Below, in pieces: positions 7,578 through 15,874 of a stretch of 39,120 bases of DNA. Source of the DNA: Streptomyces sp. WM4235 (lineage in GTDB: Bacteria > Actinomycetota > Actinomycetes > Streptomycetales > Streptomycetaceae). The translations under genes and the position numbers were made by a program. Positions within the stretch are counted from its first letter, which is position 1. Each line of letters opens with the position of its first letter. The DNA is taken from positions 1 through 39,120 of the forward strand of contig NZ_LGDE01000435.1 of assembly GCF_001279725.1 (NCBI RefSeq), read 5' to 3'. Under the pieces are notes generated by a model. That model ran no database searches and was not told the origin of the DNA. It saw only the letters and a program-made list of their open reading frames with translations.

Positions 7578-8350
7578 CGGTCTACGGGGGCACCACCCGT
7601 GCCCTGATGTTCGGCGGCGAGGGCCTCGACCCGGTCCTGCTCCGGACCCTGGCCCCGCGCCTCGGCGGGGTCCGGCTCATCAACCACTACGGGCCGACGG
7701 AGACCACCATCGGTGCCTGCGCCCACGTCTTCGACCGGGGCAGCCTGCCGGACACCCCCACGGTGCCGATCGGCAGGCCGGCCTGGAACACCCGGGCCCA
7801 CGTGGTCGACGACCAACTGCGACCGGTGCCCCCGGGCGTGGCCGGCGAGCTGGTGATCGCGGGCCGGGCGGTCGCGGCCGGCTATCTCGGCGGCCGGGGA
7901 GGGGACCGGTTCGTGGACGAGGCGGACCTGGGCCTCGCGGACGTGCCGGGGCGGGCGTACCGCACCGGCGACGTGGTGGAACGCCTCGACAGCGGTGCCC
8001 TGCTGTACCTCGGCCGCCGGGACGACCAGCTGAAGGTCAGCGGCCACCGGGTCGAACTGGGGGAGCTGCGCCACCACGTGCTCGCCGTACCGGGCGTCGT
8101 GGACGCGGCCTTCGAGGTGGTGCGCGGGCCGGTCGACACCCTGGAGGCCTTCGTGGTGCCTGCCGAACCGTGGCCGGACGCACGGGAGTTCGCCGACCGG
8201 GTGCGGATCTCGCTGGGGGCGGTGCTGCCCTCGGTGCTGGTGCCGAACGAGGTGCACGTGGTCGCCCGGCTGCTGGTCGACGCCAACGGCAAGCGCGATG
8301 TGCGGGCCACCCGGCGGCGGCTCGCGGAACTGGCGCGGCCGAGCCGATGA
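7577..8350 (+). pseudogene. NRPS adenylation domain, N-terminally truncated
   Basis: The frame encodes the second half of an amino-acid adenylation domain, with core motifs in order: FGGEGLD, A5 NHYGPTETTIGA, A6 GELVIAGRAVAAGYLG, A7 YRTGDVV, A8 LGRRDDQLKVSGHRVELGE and A10 ANGKRDVR with its Lys. Motifs A1-A4, the P-loop and most substrate-pocket positions are missing. The similarity begins abruptly at about 7577, next to an unrelated antisense fragment. No SD or start fits the junction. The stop overlaps the ATG of the phosphopantetheinyl transferase gene (ATGA). A complete parent would have activated an amino acid for nonribosomal peptide synthesis; this remnant cannot bind ATP normally. Confidence 0.8.
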
Positions 8351-8982
8351 GCGCTGGGTTCGCGCCTCGGCGCGTCACGGTGGTGGTCGCCCCGACCGCG
8401 GGGCTGCGGGACGCCGAGTCCCGCAGTCGGGTGCTCGACGCCGCCGCGGCTCTGGTGGGGGTGGGCCCCGGCGGGCTGCGGTTGGGCCACGAGGAGAACG
8501 GCCGGCCCCGGCTGTTCGGGCTGGGGGGCGGTGTCCACGTGAGCCTCAGTCACGGCCGGGGGGTGGCCGCGCTGGCGCTCACCGGGCTCGGGCCGCTCGG
8601 CGTCGACGTGGAGGTCGAGCGGCCGCTCCGGGCCGTGGCGCTGGCCGAACGGTGGTTCACCCCGCCCGAGGCCGACTGGCTCAAGGAACAGGAGGAGCGG
8701 ATGCGCGTGGCCGCGTACTTCTGGCTGTGGACGCACAAGGAGGCGATGGGCAAGGCGTACGGAACCGGGCTGGACCCGACCGCCTTCCTGCGGGCGGCGC
8801 CGACCCCGCCCCGGTGGCCTGCGGGCCGCGAGCCGGCCCCCCGGTTGCTTCCGCTGCCGCGGGAGCCCGAGCTGTCGGTCTCCTCGCCGTTTCTGCGGGA
8901 CCATGTGACCTTGACCGTCGCCGTGTTGGGCCGCGAGGCCGGGGGAGCGCCGGTCGACGTGCACGTCTGCGCACCGCTGTGA
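8347..8982 (+). CDS. 4'-phosphopantetheinyl transferase (Sfp type)
   Basis: 211 aa. Transfers the phosphopantetheine arm from CoA to carrier-protein serines of NRPS, PKS or fatty-acid synthases. Hallmarks: VSLSHGRG at 65-72, GVDVEVE at 85-91 (Mg-binding Asp and Glu) and WTHKEAMGKAYGTGL at 128-142 (catalytic Glu and CoA-binding Lys). The length suits a compact Sfp-type enzyme. The ATG overlaps the stop of the NRPS remnant by 4 bases, so translation was once coupled to a full NRPS gene. It now depends on whatever transcription enters from the truncated region. It is cytosolic and apparently intact, and could still act on carrier proteins encoded elsewhere. Confidence 0.9.
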   Translation: MSAGFAPRRVTVVVAPTAGLRDAESRSRVLDAAAALVGVGPGGLRLGHEENGRPRLFGLGGGVHVSLSHGRGVAALALTGLGPLGVDVEVERPLRAVALAERWFTPPEADWLKEQEERMRVAAYFWLWTHKEAMGKAYGTGLDPTAFLRAAPTPPRWPAGREPAPRLLPLPREPELSVSSPFLRDHVTLTVAVLGREAGGAPVDVHVCAPL

Positions 8983-8989
8983 CACCCGA

Positions 8990-9030
8990 TTGACATCGCC
9001 CATAACACCTGTCAGTCTCCTCTTACAGGT
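8990..9030 (+). promoter_or_regulatory. Promoter/operator region of the wHTH-ABC operon
   Basis: TTGACA at 8990-8995 is a consensus -35. A hexamer 17 bp on (CAGTCT) is a poor -10. A perfect inverted repeat ACCTGT (9007-9012) / ACAGGT (9025-9030), centres 18 bp apart, overlaps the expected -10 and start region and lies 25 bp before the wHTH gene. It is a plausible autoregulatory operator for that regulator. Confidence 0.5.
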
Positions 9031-9054
9031 ACCGCTACGGGTGGAGCGAATGGG

Positions 9055-9408
9055 GTGAGAGTTCTGACGAGCGAAGAGCTGCTGGCGCTGCTGGCCGCCG
9101 TGGGACACACCCAGCGGTTGCGGATCGTGGGAGAACTCGCCCGAGGTCGGGTGCACGTCAGTGAACTGGCCCGCCGGCTCGGCCTGTCCCGGCCGCTCCT
9201 CTACATGCACCTGGAGCGGCTGGAGAAGGCCGGGCTGGTGGCCGGGTCGCTGGAGCTCTCCGCGGACGGCAAGGCGATGAAATTCTTCGAACTCGCCCCG
9301 TTCGACATCCATCTCACGGTCGACACCGTCCTCGCCGCCCTCCGGGAGGACGAGTTGCAAGCCGCGGGAGCGGAACGCGCCGCAGGGAAGAAAGGAACCC
9401 CCTCATGA
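9055..9408 (+). CDS. Winged-helix (ArsR-like) transcriptional regulator
   Basis: 117 aa, GTG start with GGAG about 9 bases upstream. Residues 5-75 form a winged helix: LLALLAAVGHTQRLRIVGEL, VSELARRLGLSRPLLYMHLE as recognition helices, then AGLVAGSLELSADGKAMKFF as the wing. No metal-binding cysteines, so it is not a classic metal-sensing ArsR. The C-terminal 40 residues are helical and charged. First gene of a five-gene operon; its stop overlaps the next ATG by 4 bases. It probably regulates this operon through the ACCTGT/ACAGGT inverted repeat just upstream. Confidence 0.85.
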   Translation: MRVLTSEELLALLAAVGHTQRLRIVGELARGRVHVSELARRLGLSRPLLYMHLERLEKAGLVAGSLELSADGKAMKFFELAPFDIHLTVDTVLAALREDELQAAGAERAAGKKGTPS

Positions 9409-9638
9409 ATGGCGGAATCATCGCCATCCTCGTCACCTTGATCGTCGTCGGCGGTATCAGCGTCAGCACGGTCGCCTATTTCACCCTGCAGAGACATCGT
9501 GCGGATGCCGTGGCCATGGCCGGATACCGCAAGCTCGCCGAAGAGGCTGTCACCCAGCAGGCGGCCCTGCACGCCGAGGTCAAGGAGCTCACCGAGCGGG
9601 TGGGAGCCGTCGAGGAACTCCTGCGGAGCGTCGAATAA
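9405..9638 (+). CDS. Small membrane protein with coiled-coil tail
   Basis: 77 aa. Residues 4-28 form one transmembrane helix (GGIIAILVTLIVVGGISVST). Residues 40-77 form a heptad-like, charged helix (AEVKELTERVGAVEELLRSV). There is no enzyme motif. It overlaps the upstream wHTH gene by 4 bases, and its stop overlaps the next ATG by one base (TAATG), so the three are translated together. Position and build suggest a membrane adaptor or assembly partner for the sensor or ABC components; that is inference. Confidence 0.8.
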   Translation: MNGGIIAILVTLIVVGGISVSTVAYFTLQRHRADAVAMAGYRKLAEEAVTQQAALHAEVKELTERVGAVEELLRSVE

Positions 9639-10417
9639 TGACAGGCAGCACGCCCGATCGGTTATCCGCGGGCAGCACCCCCGACCCGTTACGGCCGCCG
9701 CTGCGGCCCCTGGCCCTCCTCCGCTCCGCCGCCCCCTGGCGGGCCACCGCCTACCTCGCGAGCTACCTCGTGCTCGGCCCGGTCCTGTTCGCCTTCTGCC
9801 TGGCCACGGTCGTCGTCTGCTTCGTCCTCAACATCACGATGCTCGGCCTTCCGCTGCTGATCGGCGCCGCGGCCCTGCTGCGCGGCGGAGCCCACATCGA
9901 ACGGGCCCGCCTCCGGCTGGTGTCCCGCCCGGTCGAGGCCGCGTACCGCACCGTGGAGCCCATGGGGATCCGGGCCGCGGTGAAAGCCCGCTGGACCGAC
10001 CCCGCGACCCTGCGCGACCTGTCGTATCTGATCTGCCTCTTCGTCCCGCTGCTCGTGCTGGACGCGGTGGCCCTCGTGATCTGGGTGACCTCCCTCGCCC
10101 TCGTCGTCGTCCCCACCTGGTACTGGGCCGTTCCGGACGGCGGTGCCCTCGGGGTGCTGCAGGTCGACTCGCTGCCCGCCGCCTTCGCGGCCGCACTGGT
10201 GGGCTGCGCACTCCTCCTGGTCACCTGCTACGTCGTGACCGGGGCCGCCCGCCTCCACGCAGCCACGGCCCGCAAACTCCTCGGCCCCCGGACCGACCCG
10301 CTCTCCGCGGCGAAGCGCCTGCTGGCCGAACCCGGCCCGCTGTCCGCGGCGACCGGATCCGCGAACCCCTCCGCACCCTCTGTTCCTTCCGCTTCTCCCA
10401 CAGGGATGAACGCATGA
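9638..10417 (+). CDS. Sensor-domain membrane protein without kinase
   Basis: 259 aa. The central part resembles the putative sensor domain (PF13796-like) found at the N-terminus of many actinobacterial histidine kinases. Hydrophobic segments lie at about 40-62 (TAYLASYLVLGPVLFAF), 63-88 (VVVCFVLNITMLGLPLLIGA), 130-165 and 190-215. A segment after the second helix (ALLRGGAHIERARLRLV) is basic and cytosolic. No H-box or ATP-binding kinase domain follows; the C-terminal 35 residues are Pro/Ser/Ala-rich. It probably senses an envelope signal or supports the ABC transporter encoded next, whose ATG overlaps its stop by 4 bases. Confidence 0.8.
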   Translation: MTGSTPDRLSAGSTPDPLRPPLRPLALLRSAAPWRATAYLASYLVLGPVLFAFCLATVVVCFVLNITMLGLPLLIGAAALLRGGAHIERARLRLVSRPVEAAYRTVEPMGIRAAVKARWTDPATLRDLSYLICLFVPLLVLDAVALVIWVTSLALVVVPTWYWAVPDGGALGVLQVDSLPAAFAAALVGCALLLVTCYVVTGAARLHAATARKLLGPRTDPLSAAKRLLAEPGPLSAATGSANPSAPSVPSASPTGMNA

Positions 10418-11205
10418 ACACCGCACCGACGAACGGCACCGGCGACGTGGTGCGACTGACCGGCGTCAGCCGTACCTACGGAGGTGAACGCAACCGGGTG
10501 ACCGCCCTCGACAACGTGTCGATCGGCTTCAGCCCAGGTACCTTCACCGCCGTGATGGGCCCCTCCGGCTCCGGCAAGACCACCCTGCTCCAGTGCGCCG
10601 CCGGGCTGGACCGTCCCACCGCCGGTTCGGTGCTGCTGGACGGTCAGGAACTCACCGGTCTCGACGAGAAGCAGCTGACGATGCTGCGCCGCGAGCGCAT
10701 CGGCTTCGTCTTCCAGGCCTTCAACCTGCTGCCCGCGCTGACCGTCGCCGACAACGTGGCGCTCCCGCTGCGCCTGGCCGGCCGCAAGCCCGCGCCCGGC
10801 AGCGTCGAGCGGGTGCTGGAGCGCGTGGGCCTCGGTTCGCGCTCCACCCACCGCCCCGGCGAACTCTCCGGCGGACAGCAGCAGCGCGTGGCCATCGCCC
10901 GCGCGCTGATCACCGAACCCGCCGTCATCTTCGGTGACGAGCCCACCGGCGCCCTCGACACCCGTACCGCGCTGGAGATCCTGCGGCTGCTGCGGGAATC
11001 GGTCCACGAGGCCGGCCGGACCGCCATCATCGTCACGCACGACCCGGTGGCCGCCTCGCACGCCGACCGCGTCGTGTTCCTCGCCGACGGACAGGTCGTC
11101 GACGAGCTGCACGGCGCCTCGGCGGACGCGATCGCCGAGCGGATGACCCACCTGGGCGCCTGGGGCGACCAGGTCGTGTCGGGCCGCGGAGAAGGGGCCC
11201 ACTGA
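10414..11205 (+). CDS. ABC transporter ATP-binding protein (LolD/MacB type)
   Basis: 263 aa. Walker A GPSGSGKTT at 49-57, Q-loop FVFQAFNLLPALTV, signature LSGGQQQRVAIARAL, Walker B VIFGDEPTGALD and switch His in IIVTHD. All are intact. Of the LolD/MacB subfamily, which pairs with FtsX-type permeases in mechanotransmission or export of lipoproteins, peptides or antibiotics. The ATG overlaps the sensor-domain gene stop by 4 bases, and its own stop overlaps the permease ATG by 1 base. Acts at the cytoplasmic face of the membrane. Peptide or antibiotic resistance is a common role for such Streptomyces pairs, but the substrate is unknown here. Confidence 0.95.
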   Translation: MNTAPTNGTGDVVRLTGVSRTYGGERNRVTALDNVSIGFSPGTFTAVMGPSGSGKTTLLQCAAGLDRPTAGSVLLDGQELTGLDEKQLTMLRRERIGFVFQAFNLLPALTVADNVALPLRLAGRKPAPGSVERVLERVGLGSRSTHRPGELSGGQQQRVAIARALITEPAVIFGDEPTGALDTRTALEILRLLRESVHEAGRTAIIVTHDPVAASHADRVVFLADGQVVDELHGASADAIAERMTHLGAWGDQVVSGRGEGAH

Positions 11206-13736
11206 TGTTCGGCCTCGCCCTGCAGACGCTGAAGTTCCGGATCGGCAGCTTCGTCGCGTCCTTCGTCGCGCTGTTCTTCGGCGCCACCATCCTCATGGCC
11301 TGCGGCTCGCTGATGGAGACCGGCATCCGCAGCGTCGTCCCCCCGCAGCGGCTCGCCGCCGCCCCCGTCGTCGTCTCCGGCAAGCAGACCTTCCAGCGCG
11401 ACACCCTGCCCGAGCGGGCCCGGCTCGACGCCTCCCTCGCCGATCGGCTGCGCTCCGTACCCGGAGTCGAGCGGGTCCTGACCGACGTCTCCTTCCCCGT
11501 CTCCGCACTCCGGGACGGACACCCCGCCCCGAACGGTGGCGGCCTCACCGGCCACGGCTGGTCGTCCGCCGAACTGACCGCGGCCCCGCTCGCCGGCGGC
11601 GCCGCCCCGCGCGGCAGGGGCGAGGTGGTCCTGGACCAGGGCCTGGCCGGCCGGCTCGGCGTCAAGGCCGGCGACCGGCTCACCCTGGGCGTCGCCGGGG
11701 TGGGCGAACAGGTCACCGTGACCGGGCTGATCCGTGGCACCGCGGGCACGGGCACCTCCCTGTACTTCGCCGACGACGAGGCGGGCCGACTGCTGGGCCG
11801 CCCGGGGCAGACCGACGTCATCGGGGTGCTCCCGAAGGCCGGTGTGTCCGCGCAATCCCTGGTCGCCCCGATCGAGGAGCGGTTGAAGGGCACCTCCGCG
11901 CTGGTGCTCACCGGCGACGCCCGGGGCGCCGCCGAGTTCCCCCAGGCCCTGGAGGCCTCCACCCGGCTGATCTCGATGTCCGCCGTCTTCGGTGGCATCG
12001 CCGTCATGGTCGCGGTGTTCGTGGTCGGCTCCACCCTGGCCCTGCTGGTCCAACAGCGGCTGCGCGAGATGGCCCTGTTGCGGGCCGTCGGCGCGCTGCC
12101 CGCCCAGATCCGCCGAATGATCGTCGGCGAGACCCTGGTCGTGGGCTCCGCCTCGATCCTGGTCGGTGTGGTGCCCGGGTGGCTCGCGGGGCGCTGGATG
12201 CTGGGACGGTTGGCCGACGGCGGGGTCGTCGCCCCCGAGATCGTCTACCGGGCCGGCTGGATCCCGATGGTCGTCGCCGCCGGGGCCACCCTCGCCTCCG
12301 CGACGGCCGCCGCCTTCATCGCCTCGCGGCGGGCCGCGCTCGCCAGGCCGGCCGACGCCCTCGCCGAGTCCGCCGTGCAGACCCGCTGGCTCAGCGGCCC
12401 CCGAGCTTTCTTCGCCCTGCTCTGCTTCGCCGGCGGAAGCGCCCTCGCGCTGGTGACCGCCCTGGTGATGAAGGGCTCCATCGCCGCGGCCACCGCGGGC
12501 CCCTCGGCCATGCTCTGGGCCGGTGGTGTGGCTCTGATCAGCCCCGGCCTCACCCGGGTGTTCACCGCAGTACTGCGCTTCCCGCTGCGCCTCTTGTCCG
12601 GCTTCCCGGGCCGGCTCGCGATGGACAACGCCCGCGTCCGGCGGATCCGGGTGGCCGGCGCGGTCACCCCGGTCATGCTGGTCACGGGTCTGGCCACCGG
12701 GCTCGTCTACCTCCAGACCTCCCAGGCCGAAGCCTCCAGGGACGCGGCCTCCGCGCTGGTACGGGCCGACGCCGTGGTCGGCTCCGCCGCGGGCGGGATG
12801 GACCCGGGCCAGGTCGGGCGGATCGCCGCACTGCCCGGAGTGGCCGGTGCGTCCGCGTACGTTCCGGGCAAGGCCTACATCGTCAAGCCGAGCAGCGATC
12901 CCGAGGACGAGCCCGACGAGATCGAGCTCGCCGTCCAAGGGGTCAGCGCGGCGGGCGCCGCCGCCACCCTCGCGGCCCCGCCCCGGGAGGGCTCGTACGA
13001 GGCGCTGACCGGCGACACCCTCGCGCTGCCCACCTCCATGACGGGCGAGAAGGGGCAGCGGGTCGGCGACACCGTCACCGTCGTCCTCGGTGACGGCACC
13101 AGGCTCCCGCTGAAGATCGTGGCCTCGTACGAGGGCAGGGCCGGCTTCGAAACCGGCCTCCTCCCCGCCGAGTTGGCCCTCGCCCACTCCGACACCGGGC
13201 TGGTCCCGCAGATCCTGGTGGCCGCCAAGGAGGGGGTCCCGGCCGCCCAACTCGTCGAAACCCTGCGGAAGTCGGCGGACGGGACACCCGGACTGCGGGT
13301 CGCCGACCGGGCCACCGTGGAGGCCGCCGCGCAGGACAGCCAGACGAGCGCGTGGATCAACTACCTGCTCGCCGGCACGATCATCGGCTACGCGGTCATC
13401 TCGCTCGTCAACACCCTCGTGGTCTCGGCCGCCGAACGGCGCCGCGAGTTCGCCCTCCAGCGGCTGGTCGGCGCGACCGAGGGCCAGATCCTGCGGATGA
13501 TGGCCGTCGAGTCGCTGCTCGTCGCCCTCGTGGGCATCGCCCTGGGCACCGCCGTCGCCTTCGCCACCCTCGCACCCATGGGGATCGCCCTGGGCTCCGG
13601 CCTGCTGCCCTCCGGGCCGGTGTGGATCTACCTCGCCGTGGTCGGCTTCGCCGGCCTGCTGACGCTCGCGGCGACGCTCGTACCGAGCCGGATGGCACTG
13701 CGCCAGCGGCCCGCGGAGGTCATCGCGGTGGCCTGA
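11205..13736 (+). CDS. FtsX/MacB-like ABC transporter permease
   Basis: 843 aa, with two FtsX modules in tandem. TM1 lies at residues 10-35 (FRIGSFVASFVALFFGATIL). A MacB-like extracellular domain spans about 45-245. Three helices follow at 262-285, 312-335 and 350-375, each with FtsX features (REMALLRAVGALPAQIRRMI). A second block has a TM near 485, an extracellular domain at about 510-700 and final TMs at 715-830, with RREFALQRLVGATEGQILRM. Partner of the ATPase encoded immediately upstream (1-base overlap). Last gene of the operon, followed by a strong hairpin. Probable export or mechanotransmission; substrate unknown. Confidence 0.93.
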   Translation: MFGLALQTLKFRIGSFVASFVALFFGATILMACGSLMETGIRSVVPPQRLAAAPVVVSGKQTFQRDTLPERARLDASLADRLRSVPGVERVLTDVSFPVSALRDGHPAPNGGGLTGHGWSSAELTAAPLAGGAAPRGRGEVVLDQGLAGRLGVKAGDRLTLGVAGVGEQVTVTGLIRGTAGTGTSLYFADDEAGRLLGRPGQTDVIGVLPKAGVSAQSLVAPIEERLKGTSALVLTGDARGAAEFPQALEASTRLISMSAVFGGIAVMVAVFVVGSTLALLVQQRLREMALLRAVGALPAQIRRMIVGETLVVGSASILVGVVPGWLAGRWMLGRLADGGVVAPEIVYRAGWIPMVVAAGATLASATAAAFIASRRAALARPADALAESAVQTRWLSGPRAFFALLCFAGGSALALVTALVMKGSIAAATAGPSAMLWAGGVALISPGLTRVFTAVLRFPLRLLSGFPGRLAMDNARVRRIRVAGAVTPVMLVTGLATGLVYLQTSQAEASRDAASALVRADAVVGSAAGGMDPGQVGRIAALPGVAGASAYVPGKAYIVKPSSDPEDEPDEIELAVQGVSAAGAAATLAAPPREGSYEALTGDTLALPTSMTGEKGQRVGDTVTVVLGDGTRLPLKIVASYEGRAGFETGLLPAELALAHSDTGLVPQILVAAKEGVPAAQLVETLRKSADGTPGLRVADRATVEAAAQDSQTSAWINYLLAGTIIGYAVISLVNTLVVSAAERRREFALQRLVGATEGQILRMMAVESLLVALVGIALGTAVAFATLAPMGIALGSGLLPSGPVWIYLAVVGFAGLLTLAATLVPSRMALRQRPAEVIAVA

Positions 13737-13756
13737 GCCACCGTTTCCCCGCCGCG

Positions 13757-13800
13757 GCGCGGCCGGACCCGAACCACGGGTCCGGCCGCGCCCGCGTTTT
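13757..13800 (+). terminator. Rho-independent-like terminator of the ABC operon
   Basis: A perfect 15-bp inverted repeat: 13757-13771 pairs with 13777-13791 (GCGCGGCCGGACCCG with its complement), 5-base loop AACCA. A TTTT run follows at 13797-13800. It begins 20 bp after the permease stop. Confidence 0.92.
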
Positions 13801-14005
13801 CGGTCACCCCATGCCGGGCCGCCTGGGACATTCGCTCCTCGATGCCTATCTCGTACAAGCGAACGGGCGGACGAGCGACATCAGAACTGGGTTCTGGCAC
13901 GGATCTTGGGGAGCGGTCGCGGAAGGTGACGATGTTGTTCGATTGAGAGGGCGGTCGTGAACCCCGGCTGCCGGGCTCAAAACGCTCACCTCGTAGTCTC
14001 CGCAC

Positions 14006-14554
14006 ATGACCGATGATCCGTTCCACTGCCGCTGTGTCCTCTGTCATGACTACGGTGACCGGGACGAAGCGGACCGCGCGGATCTGACGATCATCGAGAA
14101 CGTGCGGCAGCACGGATGGCACGTCGTGATGGTTCCCGAGGACGAGATCGGTCCTGGATTCGCTTACACGATCGGCCTCGCGCACACTCACGGCGGACCT
14201 GAACTCGCCATGTTCGGACTCGATGTCCACGCCATGCACCGCATGCTCAACAGCCTCGGAGCGAAGTCCGCCGCGGGTGCTGTACTGACTGACGGCCAGA
14301 GGCACCCCGACGTTGTCGACGGGCGCCAAGTCGTGCTCAGGCAGGTCGATCTTCGCTGGTACCGGACCTTCTTCGGGCGGGCCATCGGGTTCTACCGGCG
14401 GCCTCCTTTTCCCGTGTTGCAAGTTGCGTGGCCCGACGTGGATGACCGGTTTCATTGGGAACAACAGGCTGAGGAGAGGCATCAGGAGTCGCAGCCCCGG
14501 TTGTGGCTGCCACCGAGTGTGCATCCCGTCGGGATCTGGACGACCGAACTCTGA
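14006..14554 (+). CDS. DUF4262 domain-containing protein
   Basis: 182 aa, ATG start; no strong SD just upstream. Contains the DUF4262 pattern: CxxC-like start (CRCVLCHDYGD), a segment IIENVRQHGWHVVMV, then FAYTIGLAHTHGGPELAMFGL and VLRQVDLRWYRTFFGRAIGFY, and PFPVLQVAWPD. The FxYTxGL motif is the family hallmark. The family is cytosolic, of unknown function, and frequent as isolated genes in actinomycetes. There is no obvious operon partner: the upstream gap is 205 bp and the dioxygenase gene follows 151 bp later on the same strand with its own SD. Confidence 0.85.
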   Translation: MTDDPFHCRCVLCHDYGDRDEADRADLTIIENVRQHGWHVVMVPEDEIGPGFAYTIGLAHTHGGPELAMFGLDVHAMHRMLNSLGAKSAAGAVLTDGQRHPDVVDGRQVVLRQVDLRWYRTFFGRAIGFYRRPPFPVLQVAWPDVDDRFHWEQQAEERHQESQPRLWLPPSVHPVGIWTTEL

Positions 14555-14705
14555 CCTCGAACGTGCCGGCCGGCCAGGTCTGCCGCCGATGGGCCAGCCG
14601 TCGGCCTGCACGCTCCAGGGCCGCCGCTCCGTGTGCGGCCGGCCGCGTAAGGTCGGCACGGGCCGCGGGCGCCATGCTCCTGGTGGTGACTTGTTGGAGG
14701 AACAC

Positions 14706-15536
14706 GTGGAGAAGGCTGAGCTCCTGCGGCGGTCACATGCGGATGCGGGAGGCCCGGGTGCGGGCATGGACGGTCTGCGCGAGCGCGGATTCGCCCGCTA
14801 CGGCGCCGAGCAACTCGGTGTCACCCCCGCCGGATCCGCCGCGAGGGACCTGGCCGGGATCCGGGAGGTCTTCGCGGAGCTGCCGTCCGACCCGTACGCT
14901 CCGGGGACGAATCGGTTCCGCCGGTACTCCCATGCCGTGTACCTGCCGTGGACGGGCGAACTGTCCTGGATTCCGGGAACCCCCGACCCCGTGCACGGTA
15001 TGGTGACCGACTTCTCCCAGGGCGAGGACGTCGCTGAGCACCCACGGAAGCGCCGTGTGCTCCCCGAGATTCCCGAGGCACTGCGCGGCAATGCTCTGCT
15101 GCACAGACTCCTGCGCTGGGACATCGAACAGGTCCTGGCCCTGAGGAATCTGGGGAGACGGCCGCTGTGGGCGGGTGTCCACCTGATCAAGCTCGGCGTC
15201 GACCATCCCGGCCAGGACGCCGTTTCCTCCCCGAACTGCCTGCACCAGGACGGAGGCTCGTCCAGCACGTTCACCTTCGCCCACCTGATCAGCCGTACCA
15301 ACGTCAGCGGAGGGCAGAACGTCATCGCCACACCGGACAGCGCGGGCCTCCAGCCCGACGACCCGTGGGCGGACCTCCACGCCCGCTTCACCCTCACCGA
15401 CCCACTGGATGGGTACGCCGTCCACGACCACAGAGTCAGCCACTACGTCGGCCCGGTCCGCCCCGGGACCGCGCCAGGACCGGGCGAACGATCCATCATC
15501 ATCGTCGGCATCGCCCCGTACGTTCCCCAGCTGTGA
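14706..15536 (+). CDS. 2-oxoglutarate/Fe(II) dioxygenase (PF10014-like)
   Basis: 276 aa from the GTG at 14706, GGAGG 5 bases upstream. Resembles the 2OG-Fe dioxygenase family that includes the L-isoleucine 4-hydroxylase IDO. Iron ligands are visible as HQDGG (H-x-D, about residues 179-181) and a distal His in HDHRVSHYVGPV (about 245). An Arg near the C-terminus (GERSIIIV) may bind 2-oxoglutarate. HLIKLG and FAHLISRTNVSGGQN match the strand layout of the family. Likely hydroxylates a free amino acid or a small precursor in the cytosol. There is no biosynthetic neighbour to indicate the substrate, and it stands alone. Confidence 0.82.
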   Translation: MEKAELLRRSHADAGGPGAGMDGLRERGFARYGAEQLGVTPAGSAARDLAGIREVFAELPSDPYAPGTNRFRRYSHAVYLPWTGELSWIPGTPDPVHGMVTDFSQGEDVAEHPRKRRVLPEIPEALRGNALLHRLLRWDIEQVLALRNLGRRPLWAGVHLIKLGVDHPGQDAVSSPNCLHQDGGSSSTFTFAHLISRTNVSGGQNVIATPDSAGLQPDDPWADLHARFTLTDPLDGYAVHDHRVSHYVGPVRPGTAPGPGERSIIIVGIAPYVPQL

Positions 15537-15874
15537 CACGAACACCGGCGCCGCCCAGAGTCCGCCGGCACCCGCGAGGGGCGGCGCATGCCAAGCCATC
15601 GCAATCCACGCCGCGAAAAGCGCTCCGAACCCTCCGTGCCGACTGGACCGCGCCCACAGGCCCGGCAGCGTAAGGCTCTGCCTCGTCTGACGCCCGAGTC
15701 GCGCTCATGGAATTCCTCGAACACAGGTTGAACTTCGGGCTGGAGGGCAGCCGTATGCGGCGGGCCTGAATCGGATGATCGGAACACGAACACGGTGCGC
15801 GGGGTTTCGCCTCGCCGAGTCCATGACAGGTTCGCCCAAGTTCCGTGAATGCTCGACTGCCAAGGAGTGTGGCT
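15537..15874. other. Intergenic stretch, no gene recognised
   Basis: 338 bp between the dioxygenase stop and the next gene. Short open frames occur on both strands but none has an SD or a family resemblance. It should hold the promoter of the gene at 15875. No clear hairpin or consensus promoter was found. Confidence 0.4.

Noticed and set aside
6911..8257. Open frame of 448 codons on the minus strand
   Set aside because: Antisense to the NRPS remnant and spans the junction and gap. The only recognisable minus-strand coding there is the short scrap at 7428-7577, which is in another frame.
10644..13250. Open frame of 868 codons on the minus strand
   Set aside because: Mirror frame of the ABC ATPase and permease genes; rich in Gly, Glu and Asp with no motif.
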